Both the position numbers and the translations under genes were made by a program. 64,000 nucleotides of DNA, taken from Siphonodentalium dalli. Its lineage: Eukaryota; Mollusca; Scaphopoda; Gadilida; Siphonodentaliidae. Where the stretch lies: the NCBI GenBank assembly GCA_032622095.1, contig CP136063.1:267771426-267835425 (forward strand). Direction: 5' to 3'. The notes below the pieces were generated by a model. It ran no database searches. It was not told the DNA's origin and saw nothing but the letters and a program-made list of their open reading frames with translations. This document shows, one piece after another, positions 36,114 through 47,247 of this stretch. Within the stretch, counting starts at the first letter, position 1; every line of letters starts with the position of its first letter.

Positions 36114-37660
36114 TATGCCCAAAGTAAGATTTTAGTTGAGAAGAAAGTATCCTATATTTCTTTAACAAGTGTTGTTTACTGTATATAACGCATATGTTGT
36201 TGTGTTAGTCACTCATGTGAAGTTTGTGCCATTTTTCACTCTATTAAACCATTTACCAATTTAATTTTTGGAGTGTTTAGGCTAAACATTAACACTGTCG
36301 CCTGCAGCAAAGCAATTAGTTGTTTGTCACCTTGAGTTACCTGGAACAAAATAGCAACCAAGAGGAATAACCCTATTAACTTGGATAGATACGATTGCCA
36401 ATTTGCCAGATGTATTATCAACACACGAAATGACTATCTTTGCGCGGACAACGAACACATGGATCAAGCCTTACAAATCACAGGTGATCAAAACATACCT
36501 TTTTGGATATGATTCAAATGATTCATGTCATGCATGGAGATGTCACAACCGTTAGGTTCTCGACGCACATTTTGGAATCACTGAACTAAATGGTTTCCCA
36601 TAGGCGACAGTGTTAACGTTTCGGCCAAATTCACTGAATTGAAGCCTGCAGGCCATACCAGTGATGTTTACCCAGCTAGATTGACACCAGCTGATCACGA
36701 AAATGCAAGAAAAATCATAGGTCATGTGTTTACTTTTTAAAATAAATCACCAAGTGTACGACAGGGCTATCCCACATCCAAATTTGATCTGGAAAAACCC
36801 AGAACTACAGCAGCTAGTTAAATAAATTTCCCGTTCACAAAAATCCATTCCCCCATTAATTCACCAGTTTAAATTATTTAGATATGATGTACAAATCAAC
36901 TAAACGCGATGTCATCCTTTAATAACGTGTCGCATCTATCAGGTGAAGGTCATTCACGTATTTTATCCCGACACCAAACGAGCGCAAACCCGATGGAAAG
37001 CAGATCCTTGAAGTGTCAGATGCACATTTTCGTGCATTCGTGCACATCCATTGTGCTATCACATTGATAAATATATAACTATAACAATAACTTAGCATTG
37101 TTACTTTATGTCCATGTAATATAGTTTGCATCAATACGTGTAAACCAAAATATTCGAAATCCCAATGCAACGCCGAAATGTGCGTTTAAGATATTCTGAA
37201 AATGTGCACATGCATTTTTCGATCCAGAATCTTGTGAGTCGAATTTAGTCCTCTCTCGTGTGTATCGAATATATGGTTGTGATAACTCGAGGCATCGCTT
37301 GCATACGCGGAAACAACATGTTCGAAATATAGGTAATAACTTGTCTGATACATGGGGTGCACAATTATCTCTCCTTCATTTCTATCTCTTTCTCTCCCGC
37401 TGCACCTCTCTTCGTTTCGATTCTCGGTTTCTACTCCTCTATCTCTTCTTTTTCTACAGACTACACATTACCTATCCCTGAACTCATCCTCCCTGCATCG
37501 CACAATTCCATCCCATTGCCATGGGATTCATTAGGATATTGTGCCCTGGATAGTTTCCTTATCTCAGCGCCATGTATACCATACCAATTATATAGGCATG
37601 GGTTTCAATGAAGCTTGGAAACCAGTAACTCCATATATATATTCAAGACTTGCCCATTAC
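36114..37660. other. Intergenic stretch with a repeat fragment and a pyrimidine-rich patch
   Basis: 36464-36520 repeats the internal sequence at about 35166-35220 (AAGCCTTACAAATCACAGGT). 37350-37520 is pyrimidine-rich with overlapping short open frames in three registers, which argues against coding. No exon recognised. Confidence 0.5.
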
Positions 37661-37667
37661 AATATAA

Positions 37668-37840
37668 GGAAGAGATACATTTATGTAATTACTATTACTT
37701 ATATTTAAATATAGTTATAATCATTAACTCTGGCGGAGTGGGTGGTAGAGATGCATCTATGTAATTACTATTACTTATATATAATTTAATATAGTTATAG
37801 TCATTAACTCGGGCGGAGTGGGTGGTATAAAGTGATGCAT
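37668..37840. repeat. ~80-bp tandem duplication
   Basis: Two copies (from about 37675 and 37755) containing ATGTAATTACTATTACTTAT and GGCGGAGTGGGTGGTA differ by small indels. Confidence 0.88.
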
Positions 37841-39200
37841 CTACATTAGATAGTTCGAGTTCATTTGATCAGCTTGCTTATATATACACGTAGCACAAGA
37901 TTTGCCTGCATGTATACGCTACTTTTGCATGCATAATCGCTTGGGAGTGCCACCAACAGTTGGTATTGGAAAGTACTACTGTTTTAATTTTATTTTTTAG
38001 AAATGCCCCTATGTGCACAACTTAATGATTGTCACATGGTCCCTGCGTGAGCAGATTGCATTGCTTGGCCTCTGGGAATATTATACTTACATGTAGCTTT
38101 GTATTTTAAGTTAGCACATGTCACTCCAGTGTGGCGGGACATGGACTATAGAGGGATCGGATTGTCCGTGGGGTGGTCATACAAAATGTCCAAGTGCCCC
38201 GCTGAACAAGACACAATTTTTAATTGTGGTGATATCTCAGTTACTCCCCTGTCGGTTAGATTTTTTCAGCTAGTAACTGTTTTACTGAAACTTTCCAACT
38301 GTTGAAAAATTCCAATATTCCAACACGAGCTCTATCGAGTTGGGTGTCAAACTTTCCACAAGAAACACATTTGATCCAGACTCAAAAGTCAGGGAAGTTT
38401 CATTTTCCGGTTGATATATCCTTGGCTGTTCAACAATTTCCAACCTTATACACCATACCCCTGTCGCCATAATATATGGTTGAACATGACCAACTGACAC
38501 CCATTTGAGCTAGTCAAAATAGGCCGATATATTTGATTCAACTAAACAATATACCTTACACTAAATATTACTTAGAAAATAAACTATCAGACCAATTTTA
38601 AATTCTTCCTCTGCACACTATTTCCAACTCTAATGTTGTTTCAGGCATGACATTTCCAATTATTGAACATTTCGTACGAATATTGTTCAGTGCAGCAAAC
38701 GAGGCCGTATATATAATGAAGTTAATAGTCTGTATAATGATAAGTATTTCCTATAGTATAAAAACCGTGCATGTAATGGTGTATCCATGCAAAATAACTA
38801 TGAATCAAACGAAGTTTGAGTATTAGTCAATGTTTTTGTCCTTTGGTCCTTTGTAAATTAAAAAATTCTATACAATCTTGATAACGTCTATTAACCTGAG
38901 TACCATTGTGGAAATAAGTCTGCCAATTTATGGGACAGACATTCAATGTTATCACCGGTGCGATGAGCGAGTCTGCCCATTCACCCTCGGTGTGATGAGT
39001 GAGTCTTATATCTCAAGACCACTTCTCTAAATCTACACATTTCATCAAATTAAAATTTGCTCCATCAATTTAATTGAAACGAACATTCATATTAACGAGC
39101 GACACCATTTAGATTCTTTCTCATACTAACTGCTGTATACAAACAATATGTAACACTACGTGGTCCAATTCATTTGTAGGACCTTTTGAATCTTTTTAAG
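37841..39200. other. Intergenic with a diverged repeat copy
   Basis: 38260-38640 is a diverged copy of the repeat downstream of the NCS gene (ACTTTCCAACTGTTGAAAAA; AATATACCTTACACTAAATATTA). A small direct repeat GGTG(C/T)GATGAG(C/T)GAGTCT occurs at 38957 and 38990. No exon recognised. Confidence 0.5.
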
Positions 39201-39201
39201 A

Positions 39202-39347
39202 AATGGATGTTGATTTTGTTGCGTTCCATAGAGTATGGATGCAAGTTGGTCTGACATTTTGTGTGGGACGCGAAAGCGTTCCACACATGAAAATGTCAGA
39301 CCAACTTGCATCCATACTCTATGGAACGCAACAAAATCAACACTCAT
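39202..39347. mobile_element. 146-bp palindromic element
   Basis: The left arm begins AATGGATGTTGATTTTGTTG and runs through GGATGCAAGTTGGTCTGACA; the right arm is its near-exact complement. The centre holds GTGTGGGACGCG/CGTTCCACAC. A third partial arm (GGATGCAAGTTGG) lies at 39456-39468. Confidence 0.88.
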
Positions 39348-40011
39348 TACTTATATTTACACTCAATCGAGTCAACTGGCAGATTAAAAGAGTTTTAAGC
39401 GTCTATTTCCAACGTTATTATCGTGGCTCGAAGCAAGTTGCGTCTACACTAAAATGGATGCAAGTTGGGGTCAGCGCGCGACGTCATGTGACGTAATTTC
39501 GACCAACCAACATCCTGCATTCATGTTCCACAACGGTAATGCATGTTTGAGTGTAAATATATGTTATTTGCATGCACCCAATAAAACTATCTACCTTTAT
39601 ACCCGTATGGTAATGGCGATATATATAAATGTTGCGACAAATAGCAGTGTGAAAATATCGGGGACACCGCCAATTTTTACGTGCATTATCCGACGCCGTA
39701 ACTTCTACGATTTATTCTGGAATTGTGAGTTTGAACCATTTCGTATGCGTACCTATGAATTATCAACTGCTGCAAAGGACATTTATTTCACTTCAGCACT
39801 TACTATATATAGTTTATCATGAATATTAATGCAAAATAATTGAAATCGGCGTTTAGCAAACTGCATCAAGGGAGACTATTAAACATAGCAAAAACGTACT
39901 CGAGAAAGAGCGTACTGTTCGTTTTTTCAACCCTTTAAAAACATTATCCTGGTTTCAAAAATCGGTTTCCCGGGACAAAACATGATGCACATGGTTTACT
40001 CTGTCATCTGT
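39348..40011. other. Intergenic, nothing recognised beyond a partial arm
   Basis: Contains the partial arm of the preceding palindrome near 39456. The 122-codon frame at 39454-39822 overlaps it, starts inside the repeat, and has no recognisable domain. Confidence 0.45.
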
Positions 40012-40490
40012 GAACATATGTTACCCGCCATATCAAATCCAGTCGGAAGTCGGGATTTTTTTTACCCTGTGCCAATGCATTCTCTTATATATGCGAGTCG
40101 ACCATAGGTCGCCTCGCATATATAAGAGAATGCATTGGCCTAACAATTTTTTTTCTTTTTTTTAAAATAAATGTTTCTTACAATTTTTAGGACATAAAAT
40201 AAAAAACATCCATTACCCTGCAGGGAGCCTGCTCCCCACACATATATAGAAGCATTTAGAAGAGTGTCGTCTGCTCATGTTTGTCTGGGGCTCTGTATGA
40301 GTGAAATTATAAAATTGTTAAAGAATACAAGAACAAATTATTAAAATTGTAAAAAATTGTTAGGCCAATGCATTCTCTTATATATGCTAGGCGACCTATG
40401 GTCGACTCGCATATATAAGAGAATGCATTGACACAGGGTAAAAAAATCCCGACTTCCGACTGGATTTGATATGGCGGGTCACATATGTCC
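40012..40490. mobile_element. Nested palindromes: double-hairpin element inside an outer inverted repeat
   Basis: Outer arms of ~57 bp (left from GAACATATGTTACCCGCCAT, including CCAGTCGGAAGTCGGGATTT) at 40012-40068 and 40435-40490 are nearly perfect complements. Inside sits 40065-40438, a double-hairpin element with hairpins 40071-40139 and 40364-40432 and core B (TACCCTGCAGGGAGCC, TCGTCTGCTCATGTTTGTCT). The inner element lies at the exact centre of the outer palindrome. Confidence 0.88.
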
Positions 40491-40799
40491 GGGCTGTCGT
40501 GATAAAATCGTTATATAACACACTCTACTACAGCTCGTACGTGCACGCTTGCCATCGCCTAGTTGAACTCAATTTTGGCAAGACAAAGTCCAAGCAATGG
40601 CAGACACTCCCACTATACAGACACGTCATGAATGTGCTTTATTTACAGCTCCGCTCATTGAATTGATTCTGTAACAATTGAAATCCACCGTTCAGAAAGT
40701 TAGGAATCAAGTGTGGCCCAACTTAACAGAATTTTTGGGCCGTCGATTAATATTGTTTCGGATATCGTTTAATTGTTTTAAAAGGGAACATGATCATCG
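40491..40799. other. Spacer, nothing recognised
   Basis: About 300 bases with no repeats or exon evident. Confidence 0.4.
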
Positions 40800-40802
40800 C
40801 TA

Positions 40803-40838
40803 GGGCGTGGCAAAACACGCCCGTGTTTTGCCACGCCC
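40803..40838. repeat. GC-rich hairpin, 17-bp arms
   Basis: Arms GGGCGTGGCAAAACACG and CGTGTTTTGCCACGCCC are exact complements around a CC loop. It directly precedes the ~176-bp repeat. Confidence 0.85.
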
Positions 40839-40839
40839 G

Positions 40840-41180
40840 TGGTAATTCAAACAAAGGGCCATAACTGTCGTGAAAATTGGCGGGCGGAACCCAAATTCAA
40901 TCTTGACCTGTATTTTGGGCTAGTAAACTCACATTCCAAATTAAATTCCAGTCAATTCAGACTTTCTAAAGTTATCATTCGGAAACGAAAATTGAGTAAA
41001 AATTAGGAAAACACGCCCATCGTAATTCCAACAAATGGCCCTAACTCCGGTGAAAATTGGCGGCGGAACCCGAATTCGAACTTGACCTGTATTTCGTTCT
41101 AGTAAACACACATTCCAAATATCATTCCATTTAGTTGAGACTATCTAATGTTATCATCTGGAAACCAAAAGCGAACAGAC
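40840..41180. repeat. ~176-bp tandem repeat with GGGCCATAACT motif
   Basis: Two diverged copies, from about 40847 and 41023, each with GTAATTC.AACAAA.GGCC.TAACT, GTGAAAATTGGCGG, CTTGACCTGTATTT and a TTATCAT..GGAAAC end, followed by GACGGACGGATCAG. Repeats of this kind are, to my knowledge, common in bivalve and other molluscan genomes; that is the main taxonomic clue. Confidence 0.75.
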
Positions 41181-41838
41181 GGACGGATCAGTACAATAAC
41201 ATATAACAGTTTTAAAAACGGACGAATAAAAATTAACTATTCACCGTCCATGGAGCAAGGCATTTTGTATTCACACGACGGGGTGTTTATTATATATATG
41301 CACACGACAGCTAATATATAATACTATGAACTGAACATTTCCTTTGCGGAATAACTCGTAAATGAAGGGTTAAACTATGATTTTAGCTGTCAAACTACAG
41401 TTTAAAGTGACACAAGGCTGTCAAAGTGGGTCCATATAACATCAATTTTATAAAAGTCTGTGAAACAACACCAAATCGGATGATCCCTGCTGATTCAATG
41501 TCAAACAAGGGCCGTAACTCTTGTAAAAATTAATGGACAAAACATGTAGTATGTGTGTATCCTTTCCACCAACATGTGCTATCACCATGCCAAGTGGTAA
41601 CGCCCCCGACATCTCGACGCACGGACGGAACCCTCGACTATATGCCCCGAACCACAGAAGGGGGTATAGTAATACCCCATTAACGAGATTTAGCAAATCG
41701 AAACAATTGCTATGTAAACATTACTGTTACAATGAAATTAACGATCAAAGTCCAATAATATACCAAAGTTTGATAATCATTGGAAAAGGTTGAAACATTG
41801 AAAAATACTCAATAGAACAGTTTTGTTTACATAATAAT
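41181..41838. other. Intergenic, nothing recognised
   Basis: AT-rich spacer. The overlapping opposite-strand frames at 41448-41793 have no recognisable domain. Confidence 0.45.
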
Positions 41839-42250
41839 GGTTTCAACACGCGAATATTTTTTTTACCCTGTGCCAATGCATTCTCTTATATATGCGAGTC
41901 GACCATAGTTCGCCTCGCATATATAAGAGAATGCATTGGCCTAACAATTTTTTATCATCTTTTTTAAATAAATGTTTCTTACAATTTTTAGGACATAAAA
42001 TAAAAAAACATCCATTACCCTGCAGGGAGCCCCACACATATATAGAAGCATATGGAAGAGTATCGTCTGCTCATGTTTGTCTGGGGCTCTGTATGGGTGA
42101 AATTATAAAATTGTTAAAGAATACAAGAAAAAATTATTAAAATTTAAAAAAATTGTTAGGCCAATGCATTCTCTTATATATGCGAGGCGACCTATGGTCG
42201 ACTCGCATATATAAGAGAATGCATTGGCACAGGGTTTCAACGCGCCAAAT
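41839..42250. mobile_element. Double-hairpin element, core B, second full copy
   Basis: Element 41866-42234 has hairpins 41872-41940 and 42160-42228 and the same core as 40065-40438. It is flanked by the similar direct sequences GTTTCAACACGCG (left, ~41840) and GTTTCAACGCG (right, ~42234), a possible target duplication. It lacks the TTAA-CCCTTTACCC ends of the core A copies. Confidence 0.85.
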
Positions 42251-42311
42251 TTCAGTATTGGAGAGTTATCATTAATTAATTAATATAAGAACAAAGTTAT
42301 GTATCTATTTG

Positions 42312-42376
42312 TCTATGTTATTCTATGTTATTCTATGTTATTCTATTGGTTATTCTATGTTATTCTATGTTATTCT
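42312..42376. repeat. 10-bp microsatellite (TTATTCTATG)n
   Basis: Six full or partial copies of TTATTCTATG, with one TTGG interruption. Confidence 0.93.
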
Positions 42377-42834
42377 TGGTGTGATATCTGATGTTTTTAC
42401 AGAGTTTTATAATTTTAAAGATGCCCTGTCCGTAAGTATTTATCACGTTTATATTATGTGATAAGCTGAAAAGTAAGTTAGAATAGTTGACTAATTTGGT
42501 TTCAAATAGGACCTTTAAGCCGATGGCTTTCAGTAAAAATCTTTGAAGCCGATGGGTTTCAGTTAAAGGCCCACTTAATTCTCGAATGCTCAGATCACAT
42601 TATATACAACATAGTTCATATTATATACCATGTGGAAGAGGAAGCAACAATATATATATTCTATCGGAATATGGAACAGCTGTGGCCTTCCAGGAGTATT
42701 CACCAAGTGACAGAGATTCTCACAACTTCCCTGTCATTTACCCCAGAATGCATCATATTTTACAAGATAGAGAAAATATTCCCCCAAATCGAAATTAAGC
42801 ACATAACACAGGTCGGTGTCTTGAGACATACAAC
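42377..42834. other. Intergenic, nothing recognised
   Basis: A small duplication of GCCGATGG(C/G)TTTCAGT occurs near 42522 and 42548. TTAAAGGCCCACTTAAT at 42565 has an inverted counterpart at about 44702. No exon. Confidence 0.4.
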
Positions 42835-42835
42835 G

Positions 42836-43257
42836 GCCCGATTCGTCATCTCAGGTTTAAACCTGGTCTACGTAACCTCTAGGTTTAAACCGCCTTGAGT
42901 CAGTAAAATCCGTGGTTTAAACGCATTCGTCATCTCTTGTTTAAACCTGGTCCAGTCAGACCAGTGGTTTAGCAGTAGTGTCTATGTATCGTCGAGATAA
43001 TTAATCGTACTTTCATAATGCGGACGGACCGCCTCGTTTTATTGATTGCGAAAATCAATAATTACGACAGCGACCATATTTTGATTGGAAATTTATAAGC
43101 GAGAAGCACTCACACCTATAAAGCGTGTGGGGATAAGTTTTTGTCAAATTTGATATTTTGTTTGCGTTTTATAAGCTTAAACCGGCAACTAAACCATCTA
43201 ATTCGGAGGTTCAGCTAAACCAGCTTTACCGAGGCTAAACTTGAGATGACGAATCCG
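42836..43257. mobile_element. GTTTAAAC / GATGACGAATCC MITE, copy 1
   Basis: Left end CGATTCGTCATCTCAGGTTT..AAACC and right end GGCTAAACTTGAGATGACGA..ATCC are inverted. A second left-type end (CATTCGTCATCTCTTGTTTA) at 42923 suggests nesting. Downstream sequence to ~43345 (GGAGCTGTAAAT block) also matches copy 2, so the homologous unit is longer than the TIR interval. Confidence 0.7.
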
Positions 43258-43345
43258 TCTTTTCTTCTTCGTGGTTTAGAATTGTCAAACAATCAATCAA
43301 AGGGTGGAGCTGTAAATTATCTCGAGTGAAGGCGTGTCTAAGTGG

Positions 43346-44495
43346 CGGCTGTGTTTTTTTGGCTTGTGGCAATCACAAATACTGTTTTTTTCTACGAATT
43401 CATTTGAATGGTTCAACGTTTTAATTTTTACACCAAAACGATGCTACTGCATGATCAGATATGCGATACACATAGTTTGCAATCCTAAACTTATATTGCT
43501 ATATGAGTCAAATTTGGTAACTTATTTTGATGTTGATCATGCCACAAAGCTCTACTCTGGCTCCGCCCATATATTCCCATAATATTCCACCAGTTCAAAA
43601 TCTGAGAACTGTTTGGTTTTCTGCATGACGGATAATGTATTACATTGAAAAAAAGCAACGCAAGTAATATATTTCTTTATTAAAAGCTGTGCCTCTGTAT
43701 AGTTGCCCACTTCAATCAGTTCAGATGCCGCTTCTGGTGTGTACTTATAAGCAAATTGCTTTTACTTGACTGACCTCTTGGTCCAGGATTGACTCGATTA
43801 TGGAGCCTTTATTCAGCGTCAGCGGGGCCTGCGGTCCCTTCGTGCGACAGGAGCATGCGTCACATTTGCGCACATTTTGATCATTTGAACATTTTAATTT
43901 AAAAAAAAATTAAATTAAATTTAAAACAAACAAATATTGATATAAATTTTAAATATTGTTTCTTGTCAGATACAAATCCTTACTCAATTTAACAACACAA
44001 TTTTTTCATTATTTTTTAATTAAATTTTTCTTATTTTTAAATCAGTTTTAGAACAGTTGCGAACAGACAAACGGACATACATATATACAGCTCCTATACC
44101 CTTTAATATATACAGATATACATGTAAATACACCAATTTTGTCTTTGTGGGTAAAGCATCTTGCAGAAAATCAATCACAAACAAAGTGATAACAAAGTGA
44201 TAAACAGCGCGTGAAGCTCGTGTTGAGAGACATGCCCTTTGTCAGATTGATTTAAACCCACAAAGAGATAGGATTAATGGTCCATGAGCGATACTCATTT
44301 GTCAATGAATAAATCGTGCACGCGTTCGCGATGATTTATGACATGTCAATAACCATTATATCGGCTTGTCTTTTGGTCCGATAGGTAAGAGGGACTGTAT
44401 ATATGCTTATATCACCAAATCGAGTTGTCAATTAGTTGGTAACTGAACGACAAAAACGCCCACTTAGACCCGGTTTGTCTGGACCGCCAATGTAT
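43346..44495. other. AT-rich intergenic
   Basis: No tandem arrays or foldbacks noticed. Long A/T runs occur at 43900-44040. The 82-codon frame at 43334-43582 is not recognised. Confidence 0.5.
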
Positions 44496-44496
44496 A

Positions 44497-44730
44497 GGTT
44501 TAAACCAGGTTTAAACTCGGAGGTTTAAACCGGAGATGACGAATCCGGCCAAAATGTTCACAGTTTATTCGACCGGATAATGAATTAATACAATGTTTTG
44601 GAACTTCCTCTTTCAAATGGTTTATAATATATAATTTGTTGTATATAATGTAATCTGGGGAGGGGGGGTGTATATAATGTGATATTGGGAGGGGGTTGTA
44701 TATTAAGTGGGCCTTTAAACAGGGTTTAAA
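44497..44730. mobile_element. Fragments of the GTTTAAAC MITE family
   Basis: The end block GAGGTTTAAACCGGAGATGA followed by CGAATCCGGCC (44513-44549) has no clear partner. A decayed end (CTTTAAACAGGG..GAGATGACAAATTGGGC) is at 44711-44752. Confidence 0.5.
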
Positions 44731-45540
44731 GTGTATGAGATGACAAATTGGGCTTGTTGCCCGAGAATCTGAATTGGAGTAGACCCTTAGTGTACATTAC
44801 AGGCGAAGATTAACTATATACTGATACATGCGACCATGTAGAGTTATGAAATGAAACGTATATGAAATATTCGAAATTTGATGCCCGAGTATGTATGCTA
44901 AACTTACACGATTCGACCACCAACAGCTCTCACCGAGATAAATGAACGCATGTGTGTCAGTGGTGTGTAGGTAATATGTCACATGTAATTGCATACTGTT
45001 AACTTTATGGAGGCCGTCTCAATGTTGCAAAAGCGAATATATTGATGCGTATACAAGTACGAGTACATTAGATGTCACTGTTGATAATATCCAACCTTTC
45101 GCACAATGATCGCCGACAGATAATTATTACGAATAACCATTTGCAGTCGTAAACTTGTCGGACGTAAACTTTTCGCAGAACTGACAAGTCCGTTTGTGAA
45201 AGTCGTGGTTGCCACTCACAGTAATTATGTTGTTATCTGGTCACAGCTTAGCGCTTTGTATTTGACAAGATTCTCGCGCTTCACGACGACGAACGATTAG
45301 ATTACCACTAATATGTAATATTTAAAGGTACGGTTGGCCTTGGCGGTGGGTATCATGTGAAAATATTTCCACCCGTCAAAAACCGCCACAAACAGAAAGA
45401 ACAACAAAATGTAGACAGACTTTGTCCGTATACAAATAAGAAATATCGCATAAACAGTATGTTATTGTCATATCTTTGACCATTGTTATGTAAACAAAAG
45501 CATAAAAAGTAACTTTTCTGGTGTTTGTTTATATTATGAT
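44731..45540. other. Intergenic, nothing recognised
   Basis: Unique-looking sequence without exon or repeat that I could define. Confidence 0.45.
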
Positions 45541-45548
45541 GGTAAACA

Positions 45549-45600
45549 TAAAGAGCGTTCTTTGTTGGTGAATTCCTGATATGGAACGAATAAAGAGCGT
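45549..45600 (+). other. Paired TAAAGAGCGT boxes, 42-bp spacing (locus B)
   Basis: Exact TAAAGAGCGT at 45549-45558 and 45591-45600, start-to-start 42 bp, same orientation as locus A. The intervening 32 bases show no obvious similarity to those of locus A. Confidence 0.7.
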
Positions 45601-45989
45601 TTATGCCATTTGTGTGTGATTAGCCAGCAGCATTGTGCTGTCTTCTGTAACACAATCAGGCTCTTGCTTAGGTAAAATATAGTAGGTCTTTATGATAACA
45701 TGCTGTTTACGCGATGGTCATGGTATATATGAACGAAACTGTATGCATTTTAATGTGTTTCTGTTACGGTGATTGGAACAAATATGAATATTTTTGACAA
45801 CTAAGGCCTCACGTGCCTTTAAGGCAAATTGGCGATCACAATTTAAGGACATAATCTCAGAATAATCTCCCACATTGAGGAGCCGAGAAACGATTGCCAA
45901 CTTATTACTACATGATGTATTTGTGAGTTTTGTTGAAAATCGGAAACCGTAATCGCAATAGCGAATATGGAAAAAAAACGACAAGTAAT

Positions 45990-46410
45990 GGTTAGAGCAC
46001 AATAATTGTTCTTTACCAGAATCAATCGAGTCGAAGACGAGATTTATTCTGGTAAAGAACTATTCGCGTGCTCTGACCGACTTAGAGCACAATTGATGCC
46101 ACATAATGCAATCAACAGGAAATGTGCCGTTGGGCGTGTTTTGACCACGACGCACAATCCGTGCGCTGGCCACGATTGGACACAATAGCCGTTAGCCACG
46201 CCCAACAACGTGATTAACATGAACTAATCGCCGTTGAATGTGAATAGATATGTCAGAAACAACACGGTCTGGTGCGCCCGTGCGATTTGTCTGTTATGAG
46301 TTGCATGTGCTTAACAATGTGATAATCACTGAACTATTCGCCAGCCTTGGGAATTGGTGTGCCTTACCAAAAGTCAGGGAACGATTGCAACAATGGGATT
46401 GTGCTCTAAG
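45990..46410. repeat. Inverted repeats around GTTCTTTACCAGAAT
   Basis: GTTCTTTACCAGAAT at ~46008 pairs with ATTCTGGTAAAGAAC at ~46046. The flanking AGAGCAC / GTGCTCT also pair, and TTAGAGCACAATTG (46083) pairs with CAATGGGATTGTGCTCTAAG further right. Probably one or two decayed MITEs. The 150-codon frame at 46250-46702 spans this and is not credible. Confidence 0.6.
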
Positions 46411-46653
46411 GCATAGAAAGAACACCAATTATTGTGATGTAGTACCCTATTCGCAATTATTAACTGTCGTAGTTCATTGTCGAAAGGTGTCGATTGCGCC
46501 CTCTTTGTCAGTTGAATTGAGTGGGTCGGTGGCCATCTTCGGTTGCATGTTATTTCGAACAAACATTATGTCTCTTCATTTTAAAGTTACCGTTCGTTGT
46601 TTAACGACAGAATACATGGGATATTGTTTAGACAAACAAACAAGTGTTATCAT

Positions 46654-47247
46654 CGGATTCGTCGTCTCCAGTTTAAACCGCGGAGGAAAATCCTCCGTTT
46701 AACCCTTTCAGTGCCAAGTCCGATTTTTGTATCAACCCATATTGTTTTGATCTTTTTTCAAATTTATTTATTATAATAATGTGATACATTGACGGAAAGA
46801 GCTCTAAGAGCTCTTTCCATCAATGTATCACATTATTATAATCAATAAATTTGAAAAATGATTGATTATAAGAGCTCTTTCCACCAATGTATCACATTAT
46901 TATAATCAATAAATTTGAAAAATGATCAAGGAAATGTGGGTTGATACAAAAATCGGACTTGGCACTGAAAGGGCTAAACCATTGCTTGACAACACTACAA
47001 AAGCTCAAAGTGGGTGGTTTAGTTAGGCTAGCTCTGAGGTAACGAATCCCTCCTTTCTGCACCAGACTACAATCAATTCAATGGACGGAGCTGTAAATAA
47101 TGTCGATTGAGAGTGTGTCCATCGTGTGAGGGTCGGCCCAGCACAACTGAGTTCAGCCTGGGGGGGGGGGGTGACAGTCGTGTTAGGCCGTTGATGTGGT
47201 GTTCAGTTTAAACTCAGAGGTTTAACCTGGATATGACGAATCGGCCC
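46654..47247. mobile_element. GTTTAAAC / GATGACGAATCC MITE, copy 2, interrupted
   Basis: Left end CGGATTCGTCGTCTCCAGTT..TAAACC; right-type ends at ~47029-47049 (CTCTGAGGTAACGAATCC) and ~47216-47244 (GGTTTAACCTGGATATGACG..AATCGG). The flank TGGACGGAGCTGTAAATAAT matches copy 1 near 43305. The element is split by the insert at 46703-46973. Confidence 0.65.
46699..46977. mobile_element. TTAA-flanked palindromic MITE nested in copy 2
   Basis: TTAA (46699-46702) and CTAA (46974-46977, one change) flank TIRs CCCTTTCAGTGCCAAGTCCG..ATTTTTGTATCAACCCA and complement (~37 bp). Inside are a palindrome built on GAGCTCTAAGAGCTC and a ~60-bp direct duplication (TCTTTCCA(T/C)CAATGTATCA). TTAA plus a CCCTTT start fits a piggyBac-type non-autonomous element. 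Confidence 0.85.

Noticed and set aside
35714-36168. Arg/Glu and Ser/Leu open frames of 60-147 codons
   Set aside because: Produced entirely by the GA microsatellite.
37260-37611. Three overlapping plus-strand open frames in 37260-37611
   Set aside because: Pyrimidine-rich stretch open in three registers, with no domain and no splice support.
46250-46702. 150-codon frame
   Set aside because: Spans MITE ends and inverted repeats and finishes inside a transposon terminus.
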